NCBI GenBank assembly: GCA_947359465.1
Contig: OX375876.1
Span: 78,886,359 to 78,950,358, forward strand
From: Metellina segmentata
Taxonomy: Eukaryota; Arthropoda; Arachnida; Araneae; Tetragnathidae
Length of the DNA: 64,000 bases
Direction: 5' to 3'
Below are positions 22,641-34,787 of this stretch, in pieces; position 1 is the stretch's first letter, and each line of letters starts with the position of its first letter. Position numbers and translations under genes: made by a program. The notes beneath the pieces are model-generated. The model saw only the letters and a list, made by a program, of their open reading frames with translations, had not been told where the DNA came from and did no database searches.

Positions 22641-23644
22641 CAATATCCAATCCATCCAGCCTTCCGTCAACTAAACATGAATGTTGAAAGCAGAAGAAAA
22701 ATGACGCCGAACATCGACACCAACTGGAGCGGTTAAGTCAACAAAGATGATCCCCCGTCCAACTTATTAAAATCTTCCATCATAATTAAACGCGGCACGA
22801 GGACTGAACTTTTGTCAGTTTATCCGAAAATAGATCTTGATGCCAATCCATCATGAAACTTCCACGGAATTCCTCGTGCGAGAATCTCAATTTCTCTAAG
22901 CAGCTGATCGCATTGGATATTCTTTGAAAGAACAGGAGCAAAAACTGTGTGAATCTCGTCGAAAAATAGAATTTGTTGTGATCTGAAATGACAACAGTTC
23001 TGAAATTTGATTTTTTTTAAAATTCCATTACGCTAATTTTATGTTTTACAAAAATAGTTTTATTACTCTAATATTTTTAATTTGAGATATTTTTATTATT
23101 CGAAAATGTTAACACAATTTGCATCGAAATTTAATCGATTTTGAATGCTAAGAACGGATTTTGGAATAATTCAAAACTTGAAATCATGGGACACTTGCAT
23201 ACTGGGTTTTTTAACTTTAAAAGAAAATCTGATTTTTATTAGAATGATATGTCGTAAATCATCCTCATTAAAATAAAATCGAAACAGGTCTTGTAAAAAG
23301 AAAGTTAGAATTGTCAGATTTTAAATAATTGGTTCGTCGAACATTTAGGATAACCCTCAGCATAATGGCAAACGAAAGCTAAGAAATCATATACACATAA
23401 CAATAACTTTGTTGGTAAACTAAGAAAAGGCGAATTATTTTAAAATGAATAACTTAGTACTGCCGTTAAAATTTCCTAGAATACTATTTTACAGTTAACC
23501 CTCTCTGAGGGGTTCATACGAATATAGCCATTCTGCAACCTGCAGTCTCTCTGGCATGGCTTTTAACCGGTTTTGACTCAACTCCTCCCCTTGTGACCAA
23601 TAGATTCTTTCTTGGGACTCTTTCCCAATCAATGGGTTTTTAGT
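22641..23644. other. Unique sequence, nothing recognised
   Basis: Moderate to AT-rich, no supported feature. Confidence 0.5.
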
Positions 23645-24047
23645 AGTTACTGGCCACTGCGTGGCCAGCACGGCGTTACCCGTGACAGTTCTTTTCGGTT
23701 CACGGCGTTACCCGTTCTTTTCGTGGGGTCAGGTATGACCACTGCTCGCTAACCCCCGGTGATTGCAACGAATTCCCACTCGCAAACTAAATCGGAATTT
23801 GAAGACTATTTGGATAACAGCCATAACGGAGTTACCCGTGGTTGTTGGCTTGCGGCGTGACGTCACAATCTCTTGCGAAATTATAAATATTTAATTGAGA
23901 AATTATTTATTAAAAGAAAATCAAACGTATAAGATAGCTTATCTGGCGTCAAATTTTCTGCAGATTTTTTTCATCCGTTGAAATTTTCAATCTTATCTTT
24001 AACGATCCCGATTTTACAAAAGAGAACTAAACAATGGCAGCCAAAAT

Positions 24048-24090
<43 letters not shown>

Positions 24091-24600
24091 CTTTTCTTCA
24101 CTGAGCGCAGGAAATGTAATTTGTTTATTTTTTGAATGCGAAGGTTGACGTGACGTCACAATCTCTTGCAAAAAATATAAAAGATATTCAATAAAACTTT
24201 TTTATTTGTTTAAAGAAGATCATATTTTTAGGTATCGATCTAATGTGAAGTTTTCCGCAGATTTCAAATCCGTTGAAATTTTCACTCTATTTTTAACGAT
24301 CTAGGAGACAAAAAAAAGAACTACATAACTCAAGTTAAAACTTTTTATTTGTTTTGTTCTTCGGCTGAAAGCGCTCAAACGGAAAAAAGGGAAAACATAA
24401 ATTTAGAATATCATATCTTTAAGCTATTGCCATTCTAAAGAAAACAATAATAATTAAAATGTCATTAAATTCATTTTAAAATGTTCTAGATTGAATTTTA
24501 AAATTAGGAGCGACCCAAAACTTCAAAAAATTTGGACTATTTGAGTGCCAAATCCCATTACTGTAAGTGCCATAGATTCGTCAGGACTTTGCGTGCAGAA
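23645..24600 (+). repeat. CRE-bearing dispersed repeat, family D copy 1
   Basis: Starts ccactgcgtggccagcacgg and ends near ccatagattcgtcaggac; a second copy fills 63098-64000. It has an internal ~290-bp duplication, each half opening with gtgacgtcacaatctcttgc, which contains the full palindromic CRE TGACGTCA (23858-23865, 24151-24158). It also has cacggcgttacccgtg palindromes at its head. No coding; element class unknown. Confidence 0.7.
24047..24087. repeat. (TA)n microsatellite
   Basis: About 20 uninterrupted TA dinucleotides within family D copy 1. Confidence 0.95.
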
Positions 24601-24646
24601 GAAAAACAAGAGAATCACTTCCTTTCAAAATAGTAGAGACGTATGC

Positions 24647-24793
24647 CAGGGCTCGAAATACCCGGGTGCACAGGTGCACATAAAAATATAATTGTGCACC
24701 TAATTTTTTCCCACTAGGTGGACTCAGTGCACCTAATTTAAAAACTTAGGTGCACAAGGTGCACCTGTATTAAAAAATCTATTTCGAGGCCTG
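24647..24793. mobile_element. hAT-like MITE, 147-bp short form
   Basis: Ends cagggctcgaaata and tatttcgaggcctg are inverted repeats. The flanks carry a perfect 8-bp target duplication acgtatgc (24639-24646 and 24794-24801), as expected for hAT insertions. The interior is built of gtgcac palindromes. A 500-bp relative with its own 8-bp TSD is at 51861-52360. Confidence 0.85.
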
Positions 24794-24801
24794 ACGTATG
24801 C

Positions 24802-25757
24802 TGTGACGAAGAAGCAACTACACTATTTAAAAATACCTGGGCGCTCAAAGGGTTAAAATTTATCTGAAAATTGTTTTCTGCCTATTTTGGTTAGGTGACA
24901 AAATTATTTTTTCCAATTATTTGATATACTTTTATTGGACGTGACGGAATTCATGAAATAAAAAGTCAAACTTGTTAAAACTTTATTTCTCCTACGGCAC
25001 AAAAAAAAATCATTTTTAAGTACGCAATGCTGGAAAAAAATGTTGCAAAAGCTAACTAGTAAAATGCGCGAACTGCAGTATTTGAAGAGACTAACCAGAT
25101 TACAAGCTGAATAAAAGTACTAAAGGTTAAATCCCTTACATAGCAACCATCAAAATAATGACTTCTATCAGCAATTAAGGGAAACGCGCAGTAAAGGAAT
25201 CGAAAAGAAAATTGCAATTGTCAGGAAAACTATTTTCAGAAAACTTGAATACCAAGTACTCGAAAACCATGAACCCTTCAGTATCTGTTTTGCCATCGTT
25301 CGTAATTGCACATGACTTCAAATAAACAAATAATCAGAGGAATGGGTGCTTTATAAACAAATAAATTTATTATTAGGTCAAAGAAATGCTCTAGAAGGAA
25401 TAACGCCGTTTGCATTAGTTATTTACGCTTTACGCCTTGGGGTAACAGTGCAGAAACCGACAGCCAGAACAGCGTTAAAAGGGATCTCCTTTACTTTCCC
25501 TACAAGACGTCTTCAATAATTCTGCAAGGATGATACTCATTAAGCAAGGAGCCCGAAATGCTACAGAGGCGCCTTCCTATCAAAAAAAGCACTAAACGGT
25601 AAGACAAAATGATCGATTTTGTGCTTTAGCTGCGAGAGCCACAGCAGTAAAATAGGACAGGGGTTTCCGAACTGCAGGTGAGGAAATGTTGACCATAAAT
25701 ATTTTCAGAGTTTTATTTCTCGGTCCACACACAAAGCCCAACAAAAGCACACAGAAA
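24802..25757. other. Unique sequence, nothing recognised
   Basis: No supported feature. Confidence 0.5.
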
Positions 25758-25925
25758 GGGTTGGTTCGTTTTTATGGTGCAAAGGTCATATTTGGCCAAG
25801 CTGCGCTCCAGTAATGAACACACAACGAACGTTTTGCTGGCAGAATAAAGAAACGCGCCAAGGGAGAAATCGAACTTGTGCCTAGTGAACTTAGTGCAGT
25901 GGACAAACCAACTGCGACACGCCGG
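25758..25925 (-). mobile_element. SINE S1 copy
   Basis: ttggttcgtttttatggtgc, catatttggccaagctgcgc and gggagaaatcgaacttgtgc follow the S1 order, ending with a degenerate head near caaccaactgcgacacg. It directly abuts an S2 piece. Confidence 0.65.
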
Positions 25926-25938
25926 ACCGACACAAAAC

Positions 25939-26090
25939 CGGAAGGTAGTTAAATTAACGTCGCTCTGGAACAACACACCGGGTAACAAACGACGATCCAG
26001 GATCAATCCCGAAGGGAAGGACGCGAGGACAATACATCGTAATTTTGAATCATGGTCAGATGACGAGGTCAAAACCTGAGCTGAGAAGAT
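25939..26090 (-). mobile_element. SINE S2 distal fragment
   Basis: ggaaggtagttaaattaacg, gatcaatcccgaagggaagg and cgtaattttgaatcatggtc match the S2 body; the tRNA-like head is missing. Confidence 0.65.
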
Positions 26091-26507
26091 TAAGTCACAC
26101 ATGAGGAATCCCAACTCAAAATGAACTGTAGACAAATATTTTTGGACTAAACTTTTAGGCTGCTAGAAAACAGTTCATTTTAAAAGTTTTTAAGTTGGCG
26201 ACCCCGAGAGAAGTAGTTCCCAGTATTTATTTCGACGGCTAAAAAATCTTCAAAATACCTTTTGACTACGGTTATAGATGTAACAAGCGTGATTCTGTCT
26301 TGGCGCGATTCTTATAACTTTCACAAGGTATTACAACTGCAGTCTAAATTTTTTTTTTTGGCGCAATCATGGTATTACTGCTGTACTACGGCCGTAGCTT
26401 ACAGGTTCAATGCGTAAGTTTCCAAGTTATCACTAAATACGCCAATGTAACGAACTTGAATACATTTTTATGAATTACCTTAGAAAATAAGGACCATTTC
26501 TATGGGT

Positions 26508-26780
26508 AGGTAGGTATTTAACTAACGTCCCACTGGAGCAACATAACGGGCTATTTCCACGGGAACACAGGTAGGTTGTCCGAATGGGTTTAGTGGTTCA
26601 AAGGCAATATTGGCCAAGCTACGTCAAACAATATCTAGTACATTGACATACACAGAAAGATAGCTTTAATGACGCAGGAGAAACACATCCAGATAGGAAT
26701 CAACCCCGACAGAAATCGAAGCTGTTCACTTGCCGATTCCACAGTGGGCAAAACACAGTCACACAATGCAGTGGGGAAAT
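26508..26780 (-). mobile_element. S2 fragment joined to S1 copy
   Basis: 26508-26570 is the S2 distal end (ggtaggtatttaactaacgt, ggagcaacataacgggctat). 26576-26775 is S1 (aatattggccaagctacgtc, acgcaggagaaacacatcc, cacagtgggcaaaacac). Confidence 0.6.
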
Positions 26781-28565
26781 CCACTTGAACAGGCAGAAGA
26801 TTAAGTATTCGGAGCAGTTCTCGTGGGTAGACAGAGAATAATTAGTCTAGCATCGTACGACAAAAACAGATATTTTTGTTCCTTTTCATGGGTGCAGTTG
26901 TAACAAAGGTGATTAGGAAATCATCATCACCAGAGGGCGTTCTGGAGATGCAGTTTTCTAACGGGTTCAATTAGAGTGTTAAGTGAAGGAATTAGCGGTT
27001 TTCTTATTTCAGTAATCTCGTATCACGATTCAACAGTATTCCACAAACATAGTTAAGATTCATCAGGTATAACGATCAAATCCATCAATGGAGACGTGCT
27101 ATTGTTTCAGACAACAAAGAGTTCCAGTCAACCGAAAAGGGAAAGGTTCTTGCTGCAGAAGTTAATCCTCCTTGAAGTTCTCGAGATGACTAAACAAAGT
27201 TAATTAAAACCCGGATTTAAGGAGGCTTCCGTTCAAATATTAGACCGAGCGCAAAATTTATTCTCGCCGCTCGAAAAACTACAGCAGATGGGTACTTTTT
27301 GACCTGCGAGACGATTCGGAAGTTCGTTAACAGACATGACAAATGGCACGTTTACTTCGAATTTTTTTTTACCGACCAATTAAGAATAAGTGCTTTTCTT
27401 TTTAAACTATTACGACAACTCGTGCGACACATTCGAGGTGGTTGTCTTTTTTCGCATTCTTTTTGTTAAACAAGATTTCCCCTTTTAAATATATACTACC
27501 AACAGGTAGCGATCGATAATCGTATTTTGTACTTGTCCTTTAAAATTATTTAGACGAACGATTTTAAGCCCAGTCATCATTTTTGAAGCCTGTTTCCTGA
27601 ATATTTTCGCTGGTATGATGCAATCGGTTTTTTTTTCAACAATCTGCAAAACAATGAAAAGCAAACAAAAAAAGTATTTAGAGGTACAAAAAAATGACCT
27701 CAAATGCAAATAACATGTCAAAGCACGCTTTCGCAACTCAGGTTTTGTGATGCATTGTCGATTGTATCGTAGCGGCCAGTAGAAAAATACTGACCAATCT
27801 GCCAAAATACTGCCACAGTCTAAGCATTTGTCAAATAGTAGCATTAGAAGCATAAATCTTACAACCAAAAAGCCACCTCTTAACCTTATTTTAGTAACAA
27901 TTTTAGTTGCTCAGATGCAGAATGAATCGGCTAAAACACAATATGTGCATTTAAGTATGAAAAAGACGTTGAAAATATAGTCAAGAAATTTAAATTTTAA
28001 AATTAAGAAATTAAACATTTTCTTTATCCGGTTTTCATGATAATCTAGGAACTAGATTTTCCTATGTCTTTCATGGTTGCCACGGTTTGGCGACAAAGCT
28101 TCGAAACAGGCGTCCCTTAGAAAATTTTGCCACAAAGAAAAATCCGAAAAATATTTTTTATCCAGACGCTATCTCTCTGTATTAAAAAAATGTTACAGCC
28201 GCCGCAGGATTGAAAACTGTGTTGTTTAGCTCGATTCTTAGACGGTTTCCCGAGAAAGTACTGATCGGAAAAAACATGGTTTGTTCTTCATCGTATTCCC
28301 TGGACAATTATTAAGATTTTTTTCCGATGCGGCTATTAGTTTAGGGTTTATTCAGTGTCAAAATTTAAGAAGCGAAATTTCTTCCGCGAGTGAGCAAAAC
28401 ACATACAAATTTTCAGTTTTGAGTCGTGAGTTTTTTTTAAGAGTACCTCTCAACGTAAATTTTTGCAGCTGGTCAAGTTTTTTTTTTAAATTTCAATTTG
28501 GTTCTTGATAATATATTTTTGAAATTCGGGAAAAATCGGGACATTTTTGTTACTTTTTTTTAAAC
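26781..28565. other. Mostly unique sequence
   Basis: No repeat recognised. The only coding hint is the possible exon at 27500-27643. ORF 28281-28508 is phenylalanine-rich and looks like AT-rich chance sequence. Confidence 0.45.
27500..27643 (-). CDS. Possible internal exon, unidentified
   Basis: On the minus strand a pyrimidine-rich tract (tttttttgt...ttcattgttttgcag) ends in CAG. It is followed by 48 open codons (start IVEKKTDCIIPAKIF, end NTIIDRYLL) and a GT (ggtagtat). The acceptor is good and the donor only fair. The peptide is lysine/isoleucine-rich and I do not recognise it. It could be chance, given an open frame of 127 codons across it (27485-27868). Confidence 0.2.
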
Positions 28566-29077
28566 TGCCGTATCTATATCTTATTACTATTAGTTTTTAA
28601 TTTTTAAAATATCTCAGTATACCTCAGAATGTACTCTTTCTTACGGTACTATTATTTTTGAAATCGATTAATAATTAAATTGGATGCGATCAAAAGTTGG
28701 TCATCCAAAATTCGGAATCTTTGTGGATATTTTCGCTACTTTCTGCTAAAACCGTTATATCTACAGCAAAAAAACATTATTTTTTAAATTTGAGAACATC
28801 ATTGAATACATTACATTACACTCTTTCTTATGGTACAATTATTTTTCAAATTGGTTAATAAATAAAATCAATGCAATTAAAAGTGGGTCATACAATTTTC
28901 GGAACTTTCAGATCGTAATTTCCGATACAAAACTAAAACTGTCATATCTATATCGTATTACTATTAGTTTTTAATTTTGAAAATATCGCAGTATACCTCA
29001 GAATATACTCTTTCTTACGGTACAATTATTTTTAAAATTGGTTCATAAATACATTCGATGCAATCAAAATTTGCCGG
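28566..29077. repeat. ~188-bp tandem repeat, three copies
   Basis: Units start near 28566, 28753 and 28940 with shared atatctatat, cagtatacctcagaat, actctttcttacggta and gatgcaatcaaaa. The third unit is cut where mariner sequence starts. Confidence 0.75.
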
Positions 29078-29871
29078 TCAAAAAATTCTTTGTTTGAGCT
29101 GATGTGTGAGAGCTTGCATTATCGTGGTGAAGAATGATTCGACTCTTCTGCTTTTTTCGAATTTCTCCGATGACTTCTGGCAAACAAATAGTCGTGTACC
29201 ATTCAGAATTGACCTTCCTGTGTTGCTCTAACGCCACTGTCGCCACATGATCGTTAATGCCGAAGAAACAGGCAACCATTTGCTTCGATGTGCTTCTTCC
29301 GCGAACAACTTTTGTTGGATTTGGCTCGTCTTAGAAGACACATACAGTCAATTGCTGTTTTGTTTCGGGCTCATATGAATAGATCCATGATTCGTCACCT
29401 GTGTAGATGTTATACAGCCTTTGATGTACATTGACCGTATTTTTTCAACATTTCCTTGCACCAATCGACACGAGCCTACTTTTGAGCGTTTGTCAGATTA
29501 TGCGGGATCCAACGCGACCAAATCTTTTTTACGGCTAAATGTTCATGTAATATCTTATTGATACTTGTCATACTATTGCCCAAAGATGGCTCAATCTCAC
29601 GGTATGTCACATTACGATCTTGCTTTATCAGTTCATACACAGCATCGATATTTTCTGGCACAACAACCGATTTTGAACGACCTTCACTGAATTCGTCCTG
29701 GAGCGATTGTCGACCACGATTGAATTCGTTATACCAGTTTTTTACAGTGCTGTAGGATGGTGCTTTATCGCTGTATAAAGAATTAAGTTCATCGAAGCAC
29801 TCTTGTCTTGATGATCTACGTCGAAAGTTACGAAAAATAATCGCACGAAAATGTTTACGAGTCAATTCCAT
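29078..29871 (-). pseudogene. Mariner transposase, truncated and frameshifted
   Basis: N-terminal ORF 29476-29871 starts MELTRKHFRAIIFRNFRRRS and includes YSTVKNWYNEFNRGR and LHEHLAVKKIWSRWIPHNLT, the paired HTH and WVPHxL region of mariners. Another frame gives GDESWIYSYEPETKQQ (first catalytic Asp), then a stop. ORF 29064-29279 gives ILHHDNASSHTSAQ (second Asp). The SPDLxxxD block with the third Asp is missing because the copy ends at the 188-bp repeat. A non-functional 3'-truncated copy; the 5' untranslated part probably extends toward 30070. Confidence 0.85.
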
Positions 29872-29980
29872 TTTTTTACCCGAGATGAATTTTTCAATTT
29901 ACTGTAAACAACAGAAATCACGCTAAAATGACAAAGTTCTGAGGAAATTATGGTTAAAAATATTAAATTATCGTTTGCAA

Positions 29981-30036
29981 ACGTCAGCGGTTGCCTAGCA
30001 ACATTTACTGTTGCCAAGGCTAGAAATATAAATAGC
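29981..30036. promoter_or_regulatory. CRE half-site, RFX X-box and TATA-like cluster
   Basis: acgtcag (29981-29987) is followed at once by GTTGCC-T-AGCAAC (about 29990-30002), a near-perfect RFX X-box, and by an AT-rich atataaata about 25 bases on. It lies just upstream of the mariner coding start, so it may be that element's own 5' region or host sequence. Motif match only. Confidence 0.25.
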
Positions 30037-30189
30037 AACCCTCCTATCAGCGATCTCTCCTATCCTTATGGAGGGCCCGAACAACCCTTTTAACCTACTA
30101 TAAGGCGGGGAAAAAATAGGTGAATAGCACTGGTACATATGAGGTATACTTTTACATATGGGCTATACTGGTACATATTGGTACATATA

Positions 30190-30403
30190 TGGATTGGTTG
30201 ATTGTTTTTGTATGGTGCAAGAGCCAGATTTGAAGATGCGTCAACAAATTCTAACTCCTTTTCTTTTATTGGTGGACATACACACAGAAAGTTTTATTGA
30301 CACAAGAGATATATACACCAGGGGATTAAGATGAAATCGAATCAGCGCCGTCAACAGCTCGCATGCTGGATGTACAGTTGGCAAATCCACTGGGCCAGGG
30401 TAC
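30190..30403 (-). mobile_element. SINE S1 copy
   Basis: tggattggttgattgttttt, atggtgcaagagccagattt, ggacatacacacagaaagtt and cacaagagatatatacacca, ending ccactgggccaggg: complete S1 order with a degenerate head. Confidence 0.7.
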
Positions 30404-31534
30404 ATATGGGAGGCCAAGAAACTGATCATCAGAAGTTGTATTATTGGCCCGAGCTATACAGGAGACGGGGAATGGCAACATGCATATTTTAGTAGTTGAT
30501 TGCCGTGTTTTCTAACTTCAGAAAGTCATAAATGTTTTCATTATCTATGAAAAGTCGTATAAATATCAAAAGAGCAAGATAGCAGTTTATACATTTGCAT
30601 GTGTTAAGCGTCGAGTGTTTGGAAAACCGATCCTTACTTCATCCCGTCATCTAATCTGGTAGTACCAGGGCCTAGAATGCGAGGTACTGATCACTTCCAA
30701 CGGTGCGAGTTCACAAGAACCACACTGCAGAAACTCAAATTTAATAAACAAACTGCTTCCTGCACTTCCCATCCCTGTTTAATATGCACAAGAATATCAG
30801 CCGAATCTCCTCAAATTACTTTCCAAGCCATTACCACAAATCAAAAATATCCTTGACCTGAATCGATCACCCCAAGACAGCGGCGCGACAACGTGGTGAG
30901 AAATAGTCCACCAAGCACAACTCTCTCCCCATTCCGCGGACCAGAAATGCTTTTCTAACTGCGGGGAGAAGAGGTCATTTACATAATTTGACGATGGAGT
31001 TTCGTCTCGTTTCCCAAAGTGCAGCACGGGCAGAAAGTAGGAGGAAATCGATGCCATTGTTATGCAGGCCTTAACAATGATTAGCGCAATGGGGCGAAGC
31101 CTGTGACATTAGGGCAATAAGGCTGTCTTACGGCTGAACCGCCGTAGCTTACTCTGTTGGAAATGAGCGGCGGTTCCTTGTCTTTTAGACATACCTCACA
31201 TCGTTTCATGGGTGGGTTGGCCGGCTAGAGAAAACAAACCGTTCTGGAAAATAAACTTAAGAGTTAAACTGAAATTAATTACTTTTGCTGATTAGTGTTT
31301 TTATCTACACAGGTTAGAGTTCCAATTAAATTTGGATCATGAAGTTTCATTGCTCAAGCGAGACTACTTAAGAGCAGTGTTTTGAAAAGTAGGTTACACA
31401 AACCACTTCGAGTAGTAACTTATTCCGTCTTCAAGTAGTAGCTTATTTGAGCTTCCGTGTGCTTTTTAGGTAATTTTATTACGATTAACTATTTGAAGGG
31501 CACGGTGCTGAAAACATTTAGGGTTTGTACAGAA
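30404..31534. other. Unique sequence with one hairpin
   Basis: No gene recognised; the 30797-31057 ORF has no motif. gaaccgccg at 31136-31144 and its reverse complement at 31168-31176 flank tagcttactctgttgg, which is A-box-like, so this may be an old tRNA-like remnant. Confidence 0.4.
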
Positions 31535-31725
31535 GTTTTGTAAAGTTTTAAGGCTCAAGGGTTGTATTTGGCCAAACACATGACAGAGTAACAGACATGT
31601 AAACGCAAGCAAAGTTTGACTGACACAAAAGAGAAATGCACCCACGGTAAGTTAGAGAAATCGAACCTGGGCTGCCTACAGGTTGCTAGATGAGTGGGCA
31701 AACCTATCTGAGCGACAGTGACTCC
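31535..31725 (-). mobile_element. SINE S1 copy
   Basis: gtatttggccaaacacatga, cacaaaagagaaatgcaccc, gagaaatcgaacctgggctg (box B) and cctacaggttgctagatgag; the head end is degenerate (tctgagcgacagtgac). Confidence 0.65.
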
Positions 31726-32829
31726 CTAGGTTTTTTTTTATGAGTATGTGGGGTAGTCCCAATTATTTTCATAGACCAACTAAAGCATCATCTAGACCAT
31801 AATATCAAGCGAAATGATATTTACACACAGCAGCCTTAATGTACATAGAAAATTTATAAACCAAAGCCTTAGTCATTTCAATGAGGTTCCTTTCAAGTTC
31901 GTTCAACCCTTTCAGCAAGGTGGGGTAAGAAAAATGAGTCAAAAGAAGTATGAAAAACCACTGGATTGATGGAAGTAAAAAATAACTTGTGAAGACTCGA
32001 TGTAAAACTTTGAAGATTCAACAAGTGGGGAAATTTTCAGTTTGTTCCTCATCAATGTTGTAGTTTTTGTAATTAAGCTATTGATGTGACTCAAATTATT
32101 TGCTGCGGTTTAATATAAAATGGCGGTCAGCAGAGGAAACGGAAGCAAACAAGCTCACAAGGAACAGGAGACATTTTATTGCTCATACATTGAAAAGCGT
32201 AACTATATAAGTTCTAACATAAACGACATACCGGATCTTAAAAACGCTTTTCGGATACTTAAACACGAAGAAATGTGCCAGCATGTAGTAGACTATTTTT
32301 TCTAATTGACACTTATAGGACTTATCATTCCGACTAAAAACAATTCCCAAGTGTTTCAGCTGGGTATTTTCTCAACGTTTAAAATTGTCTTTTGAAACTT
32401 GAATTCAAAATATTAAGACTGCTTAAAAATTATCAAGGATTTAGCTTATACTCGTTAAAAGTATCTCAGGTTACACAACTCGTAAATTGTATACCAACTT
32501 TACTTATTTGTTTATCCGTAACTCAAGAAACTTAAAGGACTTCAAGTATCATGCTCTAGATCAGTTTTTACTAAAAGAAGGCTAATAATAAGATCAGAAC
32601 CTACAGCCTTAAGCGGATTACGAAAAACTAACATTTTTGGAGGGATTGCAATCAAACACAAGCGGAATCTAGATTTATTTTTGAAAAAAGATGGCAAATA
32701 AAAGATATTACAGAGCAGTAAGTCCATGAACAGCGGTATAAGCACTCTTCATTTCCTAGAATCTGAAATTTAAAATAGAATTTTTTTTTGTAACGAATTA
32801 TCAGAAATTATACGGCGTATTGTAGTAGT
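31726..32829. other. AT-rich unique sequence
   Basis: ORFs at 32120-32305 (+) and 32542-32745 (-) have no recognisable motif; no other signal. Confidence 0.5.
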
Positions 32830-33052
32830 TCGCGTAGTGGGCGTATTGTCGTAAGATCTCAGAAGTGTTGGTCATGTGACTTTGGGAATTTACTTCGGCT
32901 GATTGGATCGAAGAGCAATCTAGTGCAACATCATTGTTCACTAACTGCACTAACCAGTCAACAATAAGTACCATATTAGGATTAGTGCTTTCTCCCAACA
33001 GTACGTGATCTTCGCTCGGAGATCTTCAAACCGAGCAATCGGAAGAAATAAC
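32830..33052 (-). repeat. Dispersed repeat, family E copy 1
   Basis: agatctcagaagt, atgtgactttgggaattta, ccatattaggattagtgctt, ggagatcttcaaaccgagca and gaagaaataac match 57266-57471 in the same orientation. Both copies have a minus-strand open frame sharing VNSQSH/VNSQAH and TSEI, which could be relics of coding sequence. Confidence 0.7.
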
Positions 33053-33686
33053 ATGAATCTGCAGGCTCTGTCTATTTCATTAGAAGGTGGTTAATTAATA
33101 AGTACAATGCATAATACTAGATAACTCAACCAACTGTTGATTGAGTGTGTTCAGTTTTCTAGCATGAGGAATCGGATATATATAGTTTGCTAACAAAAAT
33201 ATAAAAGTAACTCTGAAGACAGAACTTGGAAATACTACCTTCTTCACTAGAACGGCAACGTATTGTAGGTATGCAATTAAAGGGGAAAGGAAACTAAGCG
33301 TTCGATTAAAAAAGAGCTGCTCGTTTTGTAACCGCTATCGTCGAACAAGCTTTTTTACAATCACCATTTAAAAACACTTCCACAAATTTTCCATCCACCC
33401 TGTTGCCCTTCCATTCCCAAAAATATCTAATACCTTAAAAGAAATCCTCGGAAACCACTAACAGAATAAAAGACTACGATTTTCTACCACGAACAATTCC
33501 GGCAGCAGCAAGAAATTTCAATTCGAGAAAGGACTTTCGGTTTGAGCCCCAGTAATAAAAACTGCAGGAAAAGGGGAAGATATCACGTTTTTTCGGCGGA
33601 GAAACTCAAAAGAAAGTGAAGGGGAAGAATAACTTTCATAAAGCCAAGAGATTTCGAGATATTGTTGGAAATGGAAGGATCTCATG
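33053..33686. other. Unique sequence, nothing recognised
   Basis: No supported feature. Confidence 0.5.
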
Positions 33687-34787
33687 TAACGCTGATCTAA
33701 ATGAAGTGCGTGACCTGGTTCCCGAACCGGCTAGACAAAGAATGTGCCGCACAAAACACAAAGGATTGAATGAATAAATGGAAAGCACATTCCTTAAACA
33801 AGGTTTTCCACAAGTTGCTCACAACGCCTCTTTTGCTGTAATGAAGAAATTACACCTCCTTTAAAAGATTAAATTAGAATAACTACTCCAAAGTTTACAG
33901 AAAATAGATGGAAAAAAAGCATTGATCAAATACTTAAAAGACTTAATTACAATATTTAAATCACGGAGTACATAATAGTGTTCAATTAAGAGTCTAAAAT
34001 TTAAATTAAGTAAGTAATGTGTCAAATTTAATCGTAACATAAAAGTGCGATTTCCATATACTGTCACTCATTACGAAAAACCAGCAATATTTACAAAAGC
34101 TTCACGGTAGGGAATAGCTGCAATATGGGCAGAGAAATATTTCTGTGTCGAACAGATTGAACCCAGTATTTTCAGGTTAGTTGGTTTTTATGGTGCATAT
34201 TTCGTCAAACTGCACCAAGCAAGACAACCACTAGAACGGTAACGCTGATCTAAATGAAGTGCGTGACCTGGTTCCCGAACCGGCTAGACAAAGAATGTGC
34301 CGCACAAAACACAAAGGATTGAATGAATAAATGGAAAGCACATTCCTTAAACAAGGTTTTCCACAAGTTGCTCACAACGCCTCTTTTGCTGTAATGAAGA
34401 AATTACACCTCCTTTAAAAGATTAAATTAGAATAACTACTCCAAAGTTTACAGAAAATAGATGGAAAAAAAGCATTGATCAAATACTTAAAAGACTTAAT
34501 TACAATATTTAAATCACGGAGTACATAATAGTGTTCAATTAAGAGTCTAAAATTTAAATTAAGTAAGTAATGTGTCAAATTTAATCGTAACATAAAAGTG
34601 CGATTTCCATATACTGTCACTCATTACGAAAAACCAGCAATATTTACAAAAGCTTCACGGTAGGGAATAGCTGCAATATGGGCAGAGAAATATTTCTGTG
34701 TCGAACAGATTGAACCCAGTATTTTCAGGTTAGTTGGTTTTTATGGTGCATATTTGGTCAAACTGCACCAAGCAAGACAACCACTAG
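33687..34787. repeat. 553-bp near-perfect tandem duplication
   Basis: 33687-34234 repeats at 34240-34787, with one substitution noticed (tttcgtca/tttggtca) and a 5-base filler aacgg between copies. Identical 68-codon minus-strand ORFs (33861-34067, 34414-34620) are by-products. Each copy ends in an S1 SINE fragment (ttggtttttatggtgcatat). Confidence 0.95.

Noticed and set aside
25713..26135. 140-codon minus-strand ORF
   Set aside because: It spans adjoining S1 and S2 SINE copies and has no protein similarity that I can see.
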